A stretch of DNA of 64,000 nt from Dromiciops gliroides (Eukaryota > Chordata > Mammalia > Microbiotheria > Microbiotheriidae), in contig NC_057866.1 of the NCBI RefSeq assembly GCF_019393635.1, positions 277,520,874-277,584,873 on the forward strand. Reading direction: 5' to 3'. The notes beneath the pieces are model-generated. The model had not been told where the DNA came from. It saw nothing but the letters and a program-made list of their open reading frames with translations, and did no database searches. The translations under genes and the position numbers were made by a program. Of this stretch, positions 45,601 through 57,800 are shown one piece after another (the first letter of the stretch is position 1; the number at the start of each line of letters is the position of its first letter).

Positions 45601-48600
45601 TCCCGTAGTTTGTTAAGGCCTGAGTTTCCGCTTTGGACAGATCTGCACCGAGGAACACGTCACACGTCACTTAGCAGAACTGTCTCGGGGCTAGCCCTGG
45701 ACAAGACGGAATCTGATTTTTCAGACACATCTCACTGGCCAGTCTGACCCACTCTCCCCAACGGTTCATGATCTCACGGGATGTTGTCTGTCACTGGCTG
45801 GAGAGAAGCCGGGCAGAGGCCACCGCGCCCCTGAAACGAATGTCCCCTCACACGTTCTTTAAGTCATACAATCCTGGGTCTAGGGCTGGACAGGGCCTCA
45901 GAGGAGGAAATAAGGGCCCGTGGAGGTGGGGAAGGGACTTGCTCTCCAGTCACACAGGCATGATGTGAGATTTGAACCCAGCTCCCCAGAGCTGGTGTGC
46001 TATCAGCCTTTCCAAGCGCCTCAGGGATGAACTCAGGCCCTTCACCACCTGGGCTCTACCTGTTCCCCTTGCCCACACCGGTCTGCCTGGGACGATGGCT
46101 CAGCACGGGGCCATCACCTCATTCAGGGGGTGTCTGGTTTTCTGGCATCTCAGTGCCAAGGAATTCAATGGAGATCTTCTGCCTCCTGACCCGGACATCC
46201 CACGTCAGCCAGCCCTCCCACTTTGTGTCCCCCCCCAACCTGAGGATCCCAACACCTCTGCTCTCATCCCATCCCTGGTACAAATGCTAAGCAGTCAAGC
46301 AGGGACTTCAGGGCTGCTCACTCAAGACCACTTGAAGCCACAATGACCCATGCTATCACCTGGCCCGTGCCTCCACACGTGGCAAGTGCTTGGCTAAAAC
46401 AGTGACTCTGTCTGTACATTCTCCCTAATGGACAGCTCGATGGTAACCCTGCCAGCAAGGACCCCGAGGCCATTTCATTAAGACTTCTCCTTCGGGGCAG
46501 CTAGGTGGCGCAGTGGATAGAGCACGGGCCCTGGAGTCAGGAGTACCTGAGTTCAAATCAGGCCTCAGACACTTAACACTTACTAGTTGTGTGACCCTGG
46601 GCAAGTCACTTAACCCCAATTGCCTCACTAAAAAAAAAAAAAAAAAAGACTTCTCCTTCCCTGATGAAGCCACATGGGCTCTTTGTGACAACTCCCCCTT
46701 TTCTGGATGTTCCCTAACTGTTCCTTTAATGTTCTGTGTTCTAGAATTTAGCCAAGAAGCTGGCTCAAACTCCCCGGTCTGCACTGATGCGTACCTCTCA
46801 CCTCCTCCACCCCCTTTCAAAGATGGTGGACAGCACCCCAACCACTGGCACACGAATGTTCTCCAGTCCTACCCTCCCCACACCACTCGATCCCTCCCAC
46901 ACCCCTCCCTGCCTCCCCCTTGGCTCCGGCTCCCTACACAAGTAGCTCTCGTGGACAGCCACGAAAGAGGCCCAAGGCTGCACCAGGCTCCCCAGCCGCT
47001 CCACTTACTGATGGACACAGGGCATCCTTCACTGTCTTCATCCTCCTCCTGATCAGATACATCGGACCTTGTGTTCTTAGGTGCCTCGCCACCATTGTAC
47101 ACCTCAGAGGGTGGCAGTGGCGCCGGCTTCACCGTCTCGGTCTCGTCCTTGTCCTAGCCACAAGCACAAGGGAGGGATTAGCACCTGCGCTCCTTGGACA
47201 GGTTCACTCTCGGGAACAGAAACTGGGGACAAAACGATGAGGAGGAGAACCAGAGCGGTTACAACGGAATTATTTTTGACAGCACTAAAGATCGTTTCTG
47301 ACTGGAAAGAAAGGAAGAGAGCCATCAGAAAAGGCTCATTGGCCGAGAAGGGATTCTGCTCTCAAATGGCCAGAAAACAACTGAGCTCAAACCTGAGCCC
47401 AGGAAACACTAGCTAAGCACAGTGGGCAAACATTCACTAATTTTAAAGACTACTGAACTGGCTAAAATAAATTAAAGTTTTAACAACATACTTTATCTTC
47501 ATCATCAATTTCTCCAGCAGGTGAGCCAAGATCTCCCTCAAGAATTCTTTTTGCCTATAAGAAAACCAATTCATGTTTTCAATTCTTTTTATATAACACG
47601 GGAAGGACAGAATTGAGAAGCAGCTACTTGGCAAAAAGCCAGTTACAAGGTTTCTAAGCGTTAAACACAGGCACTGGGAAGGACACAGCCTGGGAGCCAG
47701 AAGACCCGAGTCCAAGCGCTGGATTCAACATGTGCCAGCTGCCGTTTCCTCCTCTATGAAATGGGGACAAGCATCTTCCCACTGATTAATTCCTAAGGCT
47801 GCAGAACAATTGGGGAGCCGCCTTTACCTAAGCACAGTGGCAGGGCTGGCAGCTTTGCAATTACTTGGCAGGTAGGCTGCAGAGCCCACACTGACTTTGC
47901 CCGGACTTGGGCGGGCCCAGATGGGACAAGGCTGGGGTTAGGAAGATCTGGTCTCAAATCCTGCCTCAGACCCTTCCTGGCTAGGCAGCTCCAAGTCAGT
48001 CACTTTTTCATCTGTAAAGCAGGCTAACGCCATCCCTCCATCCCTCCCTCCCTCCCAGGTGCCTGAAGTATCCCAGAAGCGAATGGTTCAGGTAGGTCAG
48101 TCACTTTTTCATCTGTAAAGCAGGCTAACACCATCCCTCCATCCCTCCCTCCCTCCCTCCCTCCCAGGTGCCTGAAGTATCCCAGAAGCAAACGGTTCAG
48201 GCTTGGGGGTGCTCTGCTCTCGCTGATGCAGGGGAGCAGCAGCAGCCATTCCAGAGCCGTCTGGGGCAACAAGAGGAGAAGTGATGAGCCCCCTCCCTGC
48301 TCTGCCCCAGCCAGGGGGCAATGAACCTAGGTCTTCCTGACTCCACAACCAAGCTCCTGACCTCGAGGTCAGTTTCCTGATAGGAAAACCCAAGGGTAAA
48401 GGACCTCTGAGGGGCAGCCTGGCATAGCACAGCGACCCCCAGCCCCAGGGAGCCTCTCTCAGCTCCTGCTCCCGGTACAGAATAGAAGCTTGATAAATGT
48501 GACAAAGAAAATGCGTCACCGTCATCTTCTCTCCACCAACCAAAAGGCTCACAGTTTTTAGAAACGCCCTCGCTTCTGGATAACTCCACAGCAAGCTTGC

Positions 48601-51600
48601 CTTGTGGCCTCCGAGGGGCTTGTCATGGCGGTGGGGCTTCCAGACCTGCTCCTCCTGGCCCACGTGCTCTCCAAGCATGACCGGCTGTAGCCCCTCACGA
48701 CGTTCAGGGGGTCAGAGGCCATTAGCACTCCAGGCACTGCTAAAGGACAGATCTCCTGCCCAGCCCTAGAGGCCCGGCCCAAATGCCACCTCCTTCCGAG
48801 AGCCTTCCAGAAACCTTTGCACAAGAGTCCTGGCCCACGTGCTTACAGCATTCCAATCTATTTTCTGCCAAGTGACCACGGCTCATCCACAGGCCTTCCC
48901 CAAAGCTGGGCCTGGGGCTTCCAGGAGCAATGAAGGGTTTACAAAGTGCTTCCTGGGCATGGTCTCTCTGGGCCCTCACAGAGGCCAGCAAGTGCTCTGA
49001 GCCACATCAGACAAGATTTCTAGTCTGACTTAAGGGGCCCTAGGCCTCGCGGCAGCCCCTCCCCACAGGCAGGCCGCTCTCATCCCCACCCCATTCATCC
49101 ACTCGGCCATGAAACATGGCCTTGGGCACAGTGTCCACCCACTCCCCATCCCCCCTAGCCTCCCACCTTGTGCTCTGGAAGGAGCACCAAACTGGTACCA
49201 CAGGGATTCCAGACAGGGCGTGACAAGGGGCTGCCAGCTCCCAGAAGAGAGAGTGCTCGTCTGGTGGCGAGCATTGCTCGGCATGTATTAAGAACGGCGT
49301 AAAGGTCATTCCACTCATTCATTTATTCATTCACGTGATCCCAGAAAACATTTCTATGTTCTTAAAGCTCTTAAGAAAAACAAAATCAACATGATTCACC
49401 TCTTTCGCGTAAGATGGCATCACCCCGGCGGCCTCCATCTTCCTCTTGCATCGCTGTTTCACAGAGATGCTGTTGTTGTCCAGATCTTGCATAAGCTTGA
49501 AGAAAGCCAATTCATTGAACAAAACTTCAGAAATCTCCACCAGAAGGTCCTCACCGCAGTCCTTCAGCTTCCGGCCAGCAAATTTTGCCAGTGAATCCTG
49601 GGAACAGCAAAGTCACAGTCAAGTTTACCTTTGACAGGAGACAATGGGCAAATGTAGCCAATTCACACTCATTATCACCAGAAAAGGCAAAGTGCACCTT
49701 CTGTCACGCCGTGAAAAGCAGGCAGTTCTGTCGCTCCCTGGCACCTGCTACTTAACAAGAATGACGGCCTTCGACAGCGCACGGCAAAGTCTTCCCATAC
49801 TTGACTCTCACCAGTCCTTCCCCACAGCCCAACCCCGGCACACACCACCCCCCTTTTAGGAAAGTGACATCAGGCATCATGACTGCCAGGGGGAAAGGCT
49901 GACAGGATCCTGCAGGATGGAAGATGATATGATAAGCAGGCCTTATGGGTGGCCTCTGTGCACCCCACCTGCCTGCCTCACGCCTCATTCCACCTTCAGT
50001 GATGACGCAACATTTATGCCAGTGACACAGCCCCTAAACTATCCCAACAACATGAAAAACAAGAACCCAGCTGCTGCAGAGATTCACAAACAGCCTTTGA
50101 TGATACACAGCATCCACTCCAAATAAAAACATGACCAAAGGGACAGAGGTGGCTGACACCGAGAGGCCTCTTTCTAAGAAACAGGTGGAATGAGGCTCTC
50201 TAGTGGACGCTACAGCAAATCGCAATGAGCCAAGAAAAAGAGAAGGGGAGGCCGCAAACTCATCCCTGTTTGCAGGGTCCACGATGGAGGATGTAAGCAA
50301 CCCAGTCATTTAGGCCCTCTGCAAGGTTGCCAGGTACAAGATTAACCTATAAAAATAGTCCAAGTTCTTATGCAACAAAGATCAAGAAAACGTCCTTCTA
50401 AAAAACCCACTTATTACAACAAAAAGCTTGGGTGTCACTTTAAAGATCCCACAGAGAACAGCAGAAAGCATGAAACATTGGGGCTGAATCTTCCCTGGCC
50501 ATTGCCACGTAATCACTGGTAAGATAACCACTAAACATAATATAGTCACAAATGAAGAGGGTGACTAAAACTGTAATGACAAAAATGAAGAAAGCCCCTA
50601 ACAACTGCTCACGGGGAGGGCAGACTCCAAAAGACCCCATGACCAAAGTTAATTTACAGACGGTGCAGTCAATACCAATGTCAGTAGCACTGGTTTTCTT
50701 CCCCAAATTGTAGAAATCCCTCTGAAATGTGTATTCAAAGCTTGGCTTCCATAGAAAAGTAAACATGCCCCTTTTAGACTGGAAAATGCAGACGCTTTTT
50801 GGGGCGTGGGGAGCAGGGGGCCAGAGGAGTGACTTCAGGAGTGTCTAGACTTCTCGGTGTGTGCGAGGTAAAGGATTAGCCTGGAGGCTCCCAGCTCCCA
50901 GAATCCCGGTCTTCTATTCACCAGGCTGTGGAGTCAGCAGCCGTCAAACACAACAAAGTTGTTACCATCCCAAACTGTACAGAGCAAAAAAATAGGAGCC
51001 AGCTTCACTGGAAGAGAAGACGATTGGCCTGACCTATACATGGACAAAGTAAAAATTCGGGGAAAGCACTGGCTGTTTGCCAACTGTACTTCTAGCCATT
51101 CGGCAGTAGAGAGAGTGACAGACCTCATCCCCACTAGGGGTGGTCTGACTCCAAAGCCCTCGTCCTTCCCACCACGCCACCCGAGGGTCATCTTTCTCTA
51201 GCCGAGCCCCGCTGTACCGCAGCCCTGAGTGGCCGTCCAAACAGCAGCAGCAGCTCTGGCCTCCCGAGGCAGCCCATGGACGAGGGCACAGCTCCAATTA
51301 GTACCAAGGCTGTCCCGCACACCCAGCCTAGCTCATCGCGCCTCTCCTCCAGCTTCTCAGTCACCTTTCTGAGGCCAGACCAACGAGGTAGATCCCTCCT
51401 CCCCAGGACAGGCCGTCATCCACAAGCACGCACTGAGTCTGAGCGCTCCCCATTCTATCCACCCTCATGGATGCTAGCCCTTCAGCACCCTGTCTTGTCG
51501 ACGTCCTGGCAAGGTGAACAACGGCACCCTGCACCAAATCCAGTACACCAGAGAAGAGGTGCTGGTGCCTCCCGGTTCCAGGAAGCCTGGCCTCTCCACA

Positions 51601-51787
51601 GTGCCCAAGACACCCAAAGCTTCTCTGCTGGGGCACCACAGGGAGCCTGCAGCCTGACCAGCCCGCCTTCACTCAGGGCAAGCCAAGAAGCACCCACCGT
51701 GTCCCAGGCACCGTGCTCAGTGCTGGGGATAAAAAAGAAGCAAAAGCAGCCCTCAAGGAGCTCCCAGGGACCCAAAACACACACACA

Positions 51788-51842
<55 letters not shown>

Positions 51843-54800
51843 CACAGAGAGGACACACACGAGATCATTGGCAGAGGGAAGGCTTCCTGTACCAGGCAGG
51901 ATTTAGCTGGGGCTTAAAGGATCCCAGGAGCTGACAGGCAGACCCCCCAGCAGCCACTACAACAGTCCAGGTGTGAGATGATGGGCGCTTGGACCAGGGT
52001 GGGGACACACTGGTGGGGGGAGGAGGAGATGTATTCATGAAGGTAGAAGCGACAGGATCTGGCCTGGATACAGGAAGTGGCAGAGAGTAAAGAGTGGAGG
52101 AGGATTCCAAGCGAGGACGGCAGTAACCTCTCCGACAACAGAGAAGGCTTGGGGCAAGATTGGACAGGCTGAATTTGGGTTGTCCATGAGACATTTAGCT
52201 CAAGAGGAGGGCAGTTGGAGATAAGGGAATGGGAGTCAGGAGAGAGGTGAGGGCTGGACAATCAAACGTGAGACTTGTCTGCTCGAATCCTCAGAGCCGA
52301 TGCTCCACCAAGCAGAGTTGTAGAGAGGGACAAGAAGAGAAGAGGGTCCGGGACAGAGCCCTGAGGAACACCCGGTTAACAGGTGTGATGAGAGCATCAA
52401 GAAGGAGGGATCCAGTGTCCAAGGCTATGGAGGAGGACCAAGAAAGGCCACGGGATTTGATGACTGAGAGATAACTGGTACCTCTGTGTGAAATGATGAG
52501 GCCGGGAGCCCGAGTGCGAGGATTCATGAGTGAGAGGAGGGAAGTGGGAGCAGCAGCTCAAGGTCTCCTCCAGTCTAGCCATCAAGAGAGAAAAAGCAGA
52601 GTGGATGGAGGGGTCAAGCGAGAGCTGCTGAGGACGTGGGAAGCACAGGCGTGTCTGCAGGCACCAGGATGCAGCCGGCGGGCAGGGAGAGATTGCGGGT
52701 CAGCGGGACACCAGGAAGGACAGAGGCAGTGACGTGCTGTAGCAGACGGGAAGGAATGGGGTCTCACCTGGGGCGAGGAGGGCCGCGGGAGACGGTACGA
52801 TCGGGAGGAAGGGAGAAGAGCCGGCTCTGGGAGAACGCTCTCCCAGCTGGGAGGCAAGCTTCTCAGGGAGAAGCCAGGGCAGGTCTGGCAGACGTGCAGG
52901 GAGGGAGGTCTGCTAGGACGGCTGGGCAGCAGTGAGGGCCCAGGGCAGGTGGCACCACACGCCTGTAGAGAACTCCGTGTTTCTGGGGTTTTCTCCAGTT
53001 TCATTCGGCAGCAGGTGAATAAGACCAGAGACAGTGATGGTGGGAGTGATCACAAGATCTTCAGAAGGATCCAGGAAGCAAGAGACTCGTGAAGACACCT
53101 CTGTAGAGCTGACCTGGCTCACCAAGGGGTCACGGTGGGGAAGAGAGGAGGGTGTGGCTAGAAAGGGGTAATGGCCCCGGAGAGAAATGAAGGATGGAGG
53201 GACTGGAGGTCGAGGTAAGAACAAAGAACGAGGTCTGGGGTTGCAAGGAAGAGTGGAGGCAGATAAGGAAAAGTGAGAATTTGCGAATGAGGAGGGGGTG
53301 ACGGCAAGACCAAGGGTATGCCCATTCTCCCGTGTGGCTGAAGTGGGGAGGAGCGTCAGGATGTTTAAGAGAACATCCCTGTGTATGCCGAGGTCTCCTC
53401 ACAGGAGACCAGGAACTGGGGAAGAGAGGAACCGCACTGAGGGAATCACAGGTCCAAAGCATTGCAATATCTCAAAACACTGGAAACCTGCCAGATGTCT
53501 GACACCAGGAGAAATGGCCTCAAAGTGTGGCAGGTGGCCCGTTCCCGTTCTGAATCTGTGGCCTGTGATGCCACGAAGAGAAGAGGAGGCTGTAACTAAG
53601 ATGGGTAATGACGAGGAATAGGCGGGCACGGAGGGAGGGCTTGGAGAATTATTGGTCTTGCTCATCGGGCCACCTGAGGCAGAGGATGGAGAGCCAACCT
53701 TGACATCAGGAAGCCTGGGTCCAAGTGCCCTCTCGGGGGAGCACTAACACAAGCCATTGGACTCTGAAAGCCCAGACACTGATGATCTGCACCAGAGGAG
53801 GCACTTCCTGGCCGGTGACTTCCTTACGCTAATGAAATCAGTTCAGGCCCTGTCCTAACTATAAGTGATAATGCAGAAAAGAACGACAGAATGAGAACGA
53901 GTAAGCAAGGAAAAGGTGTGGAGACTGGGGCAGGGGACAGGACCAGCTGTGACAGACATGAACTCCCATGTAAACAGCTGCAAAACAAGTCTAACTGCAT
54001 TTGATGAGGCTCTGGTGAAGGACTGCTGAACTCCAGCACCCCGTGGCATTTTACTAAAGCAGTGACTCCAAGCCTCTAAGGGGCAGCCGGCCTCGCACCC
54101 CCCTGGCCCGCAGGCTCTGCCACCATAACACAATGGCGGGTAGACTCTTTGAGGCGAAAGCCTGTCTGTCCCCACCCTCCTCACGGGGTGGGAGGGAGAT
54201 GAGACATAGGGCAGGGACGCCGTCTGGGGTGCGCAGGGGCTCTCTCACCTGCAGAATGCTTCCCAGCTGCTTGTGAAAGAAATTCACAAATTCTTTGCTC
54301 TCGTCATTTTGCTGGGTGAGGGTCAGAACCATGCGTCTCACTGAGGTCAGCAGCTGTGAGGAGCACACCTCATCCATGTGTTCCTACAGAAGGGCAAGAT
54401 GGATCATGAAATCGGCCCTGGTTCGCAGCAGGATGAACGGTGACAAAGATCCTCATGGAAACGGTCCCTGGGCACAAACCCAGGAGGCGTCTATCACCCA
54501 ACCACTGCCACCCTCTGCCCTTATGGCTCCCAGCCCATGCCCATGCCAAGCTCCTCACTTTTCCTGTGTCTTTCTCTCAAAGCAGAGAGAACTTCATCTG
54601 AGGTCACCAGACATTCTCTTAAAGCCTAGTCTTCTCTCCTGACCTGTTTCTAAAAAAAAGTCCCTCACCCACTTATTAGTTGAGAACTCCAAGATGGGGA
54701 GATCACTTTGCTTGGGGCACACCTATAAGATGGACTAGGAAAAGCTAGTTTTGAAGTGCAATGAAGTGACAGCTGCCCGGGCTCCTCAAACCACTGAGCT

Positions 54801-57800
54801 GTGCCCAGAAGCCCCTGTCGGCATCTCCAGCCTTCCCATCAGCCCCCCCCCCCCACATTCTGTCCTCTTCCTCTAATTAGATCTGCATTCTGCCTTTTAC
54901 ATGAGGAGCTCAACAAATGTTTGCTGAATTAATGAGAAAAAAAGAAACATTTCTGGGGGGCAGCTAGGTGGCACAGTGGATAAAGCACCGGCCCTGAGTT
55001 CAAAGTCAGCCTCAAACACTTGACACTGTGTGATCCTGGGCAAGTCACTTAACCCTCATTGCCCCACCCTTCCCCCCAAAAAAATGCTGGTTCAGGGTCC
55101 TTTTTTGGGTTGGCTTTGTCACCCAACATGCTAAATTAAAAATGATTTTTCACTGCAAATGTACAGCAATTCAGCCACATAATGGATTCAATTGGCTTTC
55201 TTTGTAGACTGGTCTGGCAAAGAATGGAAGAGGCAGCATGGCATCAGGGAGCACTTTCCCCTTACATGACCATGGAGAATGGCAGGACTGGCCTGGAGAA
55301 TCTCCTCTGGCCCGCTGGTTAGGATGGGCCCACTCCCTCAGGGGAACGGGGGAGGGGTGGGAGGGCAGACCCCAGATGGAAAGCTGATGAACTGATTACA
55401 GAGCCCAACGGACACCAGGCCCATCCTGCTCGTGACTGGCACAGTCAAAACCATCTGACGCACAGCAGGGCTCAGCTGCCACCAGTCTTAACTATCTCTG
55501 GCCGCTCACAGTCAGCCCTGATGAGAATTCATTCTGGGAAGGGCTCTGACCACAGATGGAACGTACTCCTAATAAAAGCTGTCGTCTGTCACGGGAGCAT
55601 GGGACAGCTGTCACCATTCCTTGGAATGCAGGACGGGACTGCCAGAACTCTAAAATCCTCTTGAGCTCTAAACCAATGAACTTAGCTCTGGAGGAGCATC
55701 ATTTTTTTTTTAAGACAGAAGCCCCCAAACCCCGACTCTTCCTATCTCACAAAGTTAAAAACCCTCATCTAAGAATTTGTACCTCCCCTCCCCCCAACAT
55801 CCTTTAGAGCAAGATTGTAGAAAAAGGAGAATTCCATCATCAAGAGGAAATCCTTTTTGTACTCAATGTCCCGCATTTCACTGACAAACGATGCAAATGA
55901 TTATTGTCTTATGTTGTGCCTGCCTTAACGGTGACCAGTGGATCACCAAAGAAACCCCAAACCAACCTCTTTTTAGTTCTATCTACCATGGGATCCCTTG
56001 GTTTTAACCTTCTTTCTTCTCTATGCAAAGAGTCCCAGTTTTCTAGTCTACAAACACTAGCTGGGGCAGCTAGGTGGCGCAGTGGATAAAGCACCGGCCT
56101 GGGATTCAGGAGGACCTGAGTTCAAATCTGGCCTCAAGACACTTGAGCTTACTAGCTGTGTGACCCTGGTCAAGTCACTTAACCCCCACTGCCCCGCCAA
56201 AAACCAAAACAAAACAAACACTAGCTGCTGGGACTTTTAAATGTGGGCTGCCATTTTGATTCAGCCATCTCTACTCACCCAGAGGTGTTGTCTTGGATCC
56301 TTTTTAAAAAACAGGACTGTATCAAAAACACACACACACATCATATTTACACAGACACAGACAACTGTCTCTTCTGTACTTTCCCCCTTTCAAACACTTC
56401 ACTAGGGAAGCCACATGACAGTGAAACAAAGGCTTTCCTTTTCTGATACCTATCCAGGAAACAGATGGATCTGCAAGCAAGGCTGTAAGAACTACAACTA
56501 TTAGCTACATGTGGGGGGTAATTCTATGGACAAAACAAAGGCAGTGACTCCTGCTGTTCCCCGTGTGACCATTCGAAGCACGGCATCATCCCAACTCCCC
56601 CGAAGGCCCCAAACAAGACACTTAGGAAATGGAGGGTTTTCTGAACATTGTACATAGAAGTCAGTGATCTCGAGCTCCCTACCTTCAAAAAAGGAATGAC
56701 CTCTTTCATAATTGCTTTTATTTGCCGGTCAAGCTGCTGAGTGTCGATCCGAGGACAAGGAACAGCAGCGACTTCACTGAGGGCTTGTTGTGCACTACGA
56801 GGCTCAATTTTTGGAGATTCTGTTTGAAGAAAGACAAAAAAAAAAAACCTGGCTGGATTAGTAAGGACGAGGCCATCTAGCGAACAGCGACACTGACTGG
56901 CATGAAGAACTTATGGAGACGCCCTGACCTCACCCCCACAACAGCTCCTCCGCTCACGAGGCCACAACCCCGGTTTATGCCTCTTGGCTAGACTACTGCC
57001 AGAGCCTCCTCACTGGTCTCCCTGTCTCCATCTGTCCCCTCTCCAAGGTCCCCGAGAGACCGTCCTGCCAAGCCACCACCACCCAACAAGCCCACGAGCT
57101 TTAGCCTCCTGCAAGGCTCAACGTGGGTGCCGAGTCTCTCCTAATGCTCCTTTTGGTCAGTGCTCCCTCCTGTGGATCATTTTCGCCTTCCTATCTCTAG
57201 CACACTAGCACACACTGCCATGTAAACAATGAGTGCTTAATAAATGCATGCAGCTGAATGGACGTACTGGAGGTACTGTAGGCATTCCAGATGTGTTTTT
57301 TGTGCTACTAGTAAGTCAAAAGCTATGAATGTTCTTGTACCAAAAGGTCCATAGGCTTAAACTTAGCTCCCATCTCCCAAGGTTGGGATGAGGATGAACA
57401 CTGCTCATCAAGGCCGTGTGTGCCCTCGGGCACCAGCACCTGGGCGCTGCCCCTGAAGCGCTCGGCCTACCAGACCTCAAAGGCCCCTCTCTCCTCTGCC
57501 CTCAGCCCCACTCTTTCCAGTTGCCTTTCGTGTTATCTTCCCCCTGGAGAATGTAAGGGGCTTGGGGGCAAGAAGTGCCTTGCCTGGGCAGCTAGGTGGC
57601 GCAGTGGATAGAGCACTGGCCCTGGAGTCAGGAGTACCTGAGTTCAAATCCGGCCTCAGACACTTAACACTTACTAGCTGTGTGACCCTGAGCAAGTCAC
57701 TTAACCCCAATTGCCTCACTAAAAAAAAAAGAAGTGCCTTGCTTGCCGTACTGGGATTCCCAACACTGCTGAGCATGATAAGCACTTTCCTCCCTCATTC

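Noticed and set aside
51673..51868. Cys/Val-rich peptide on the minus strand
   Set aside because: It is the translation of the (AC)n microsatellite.
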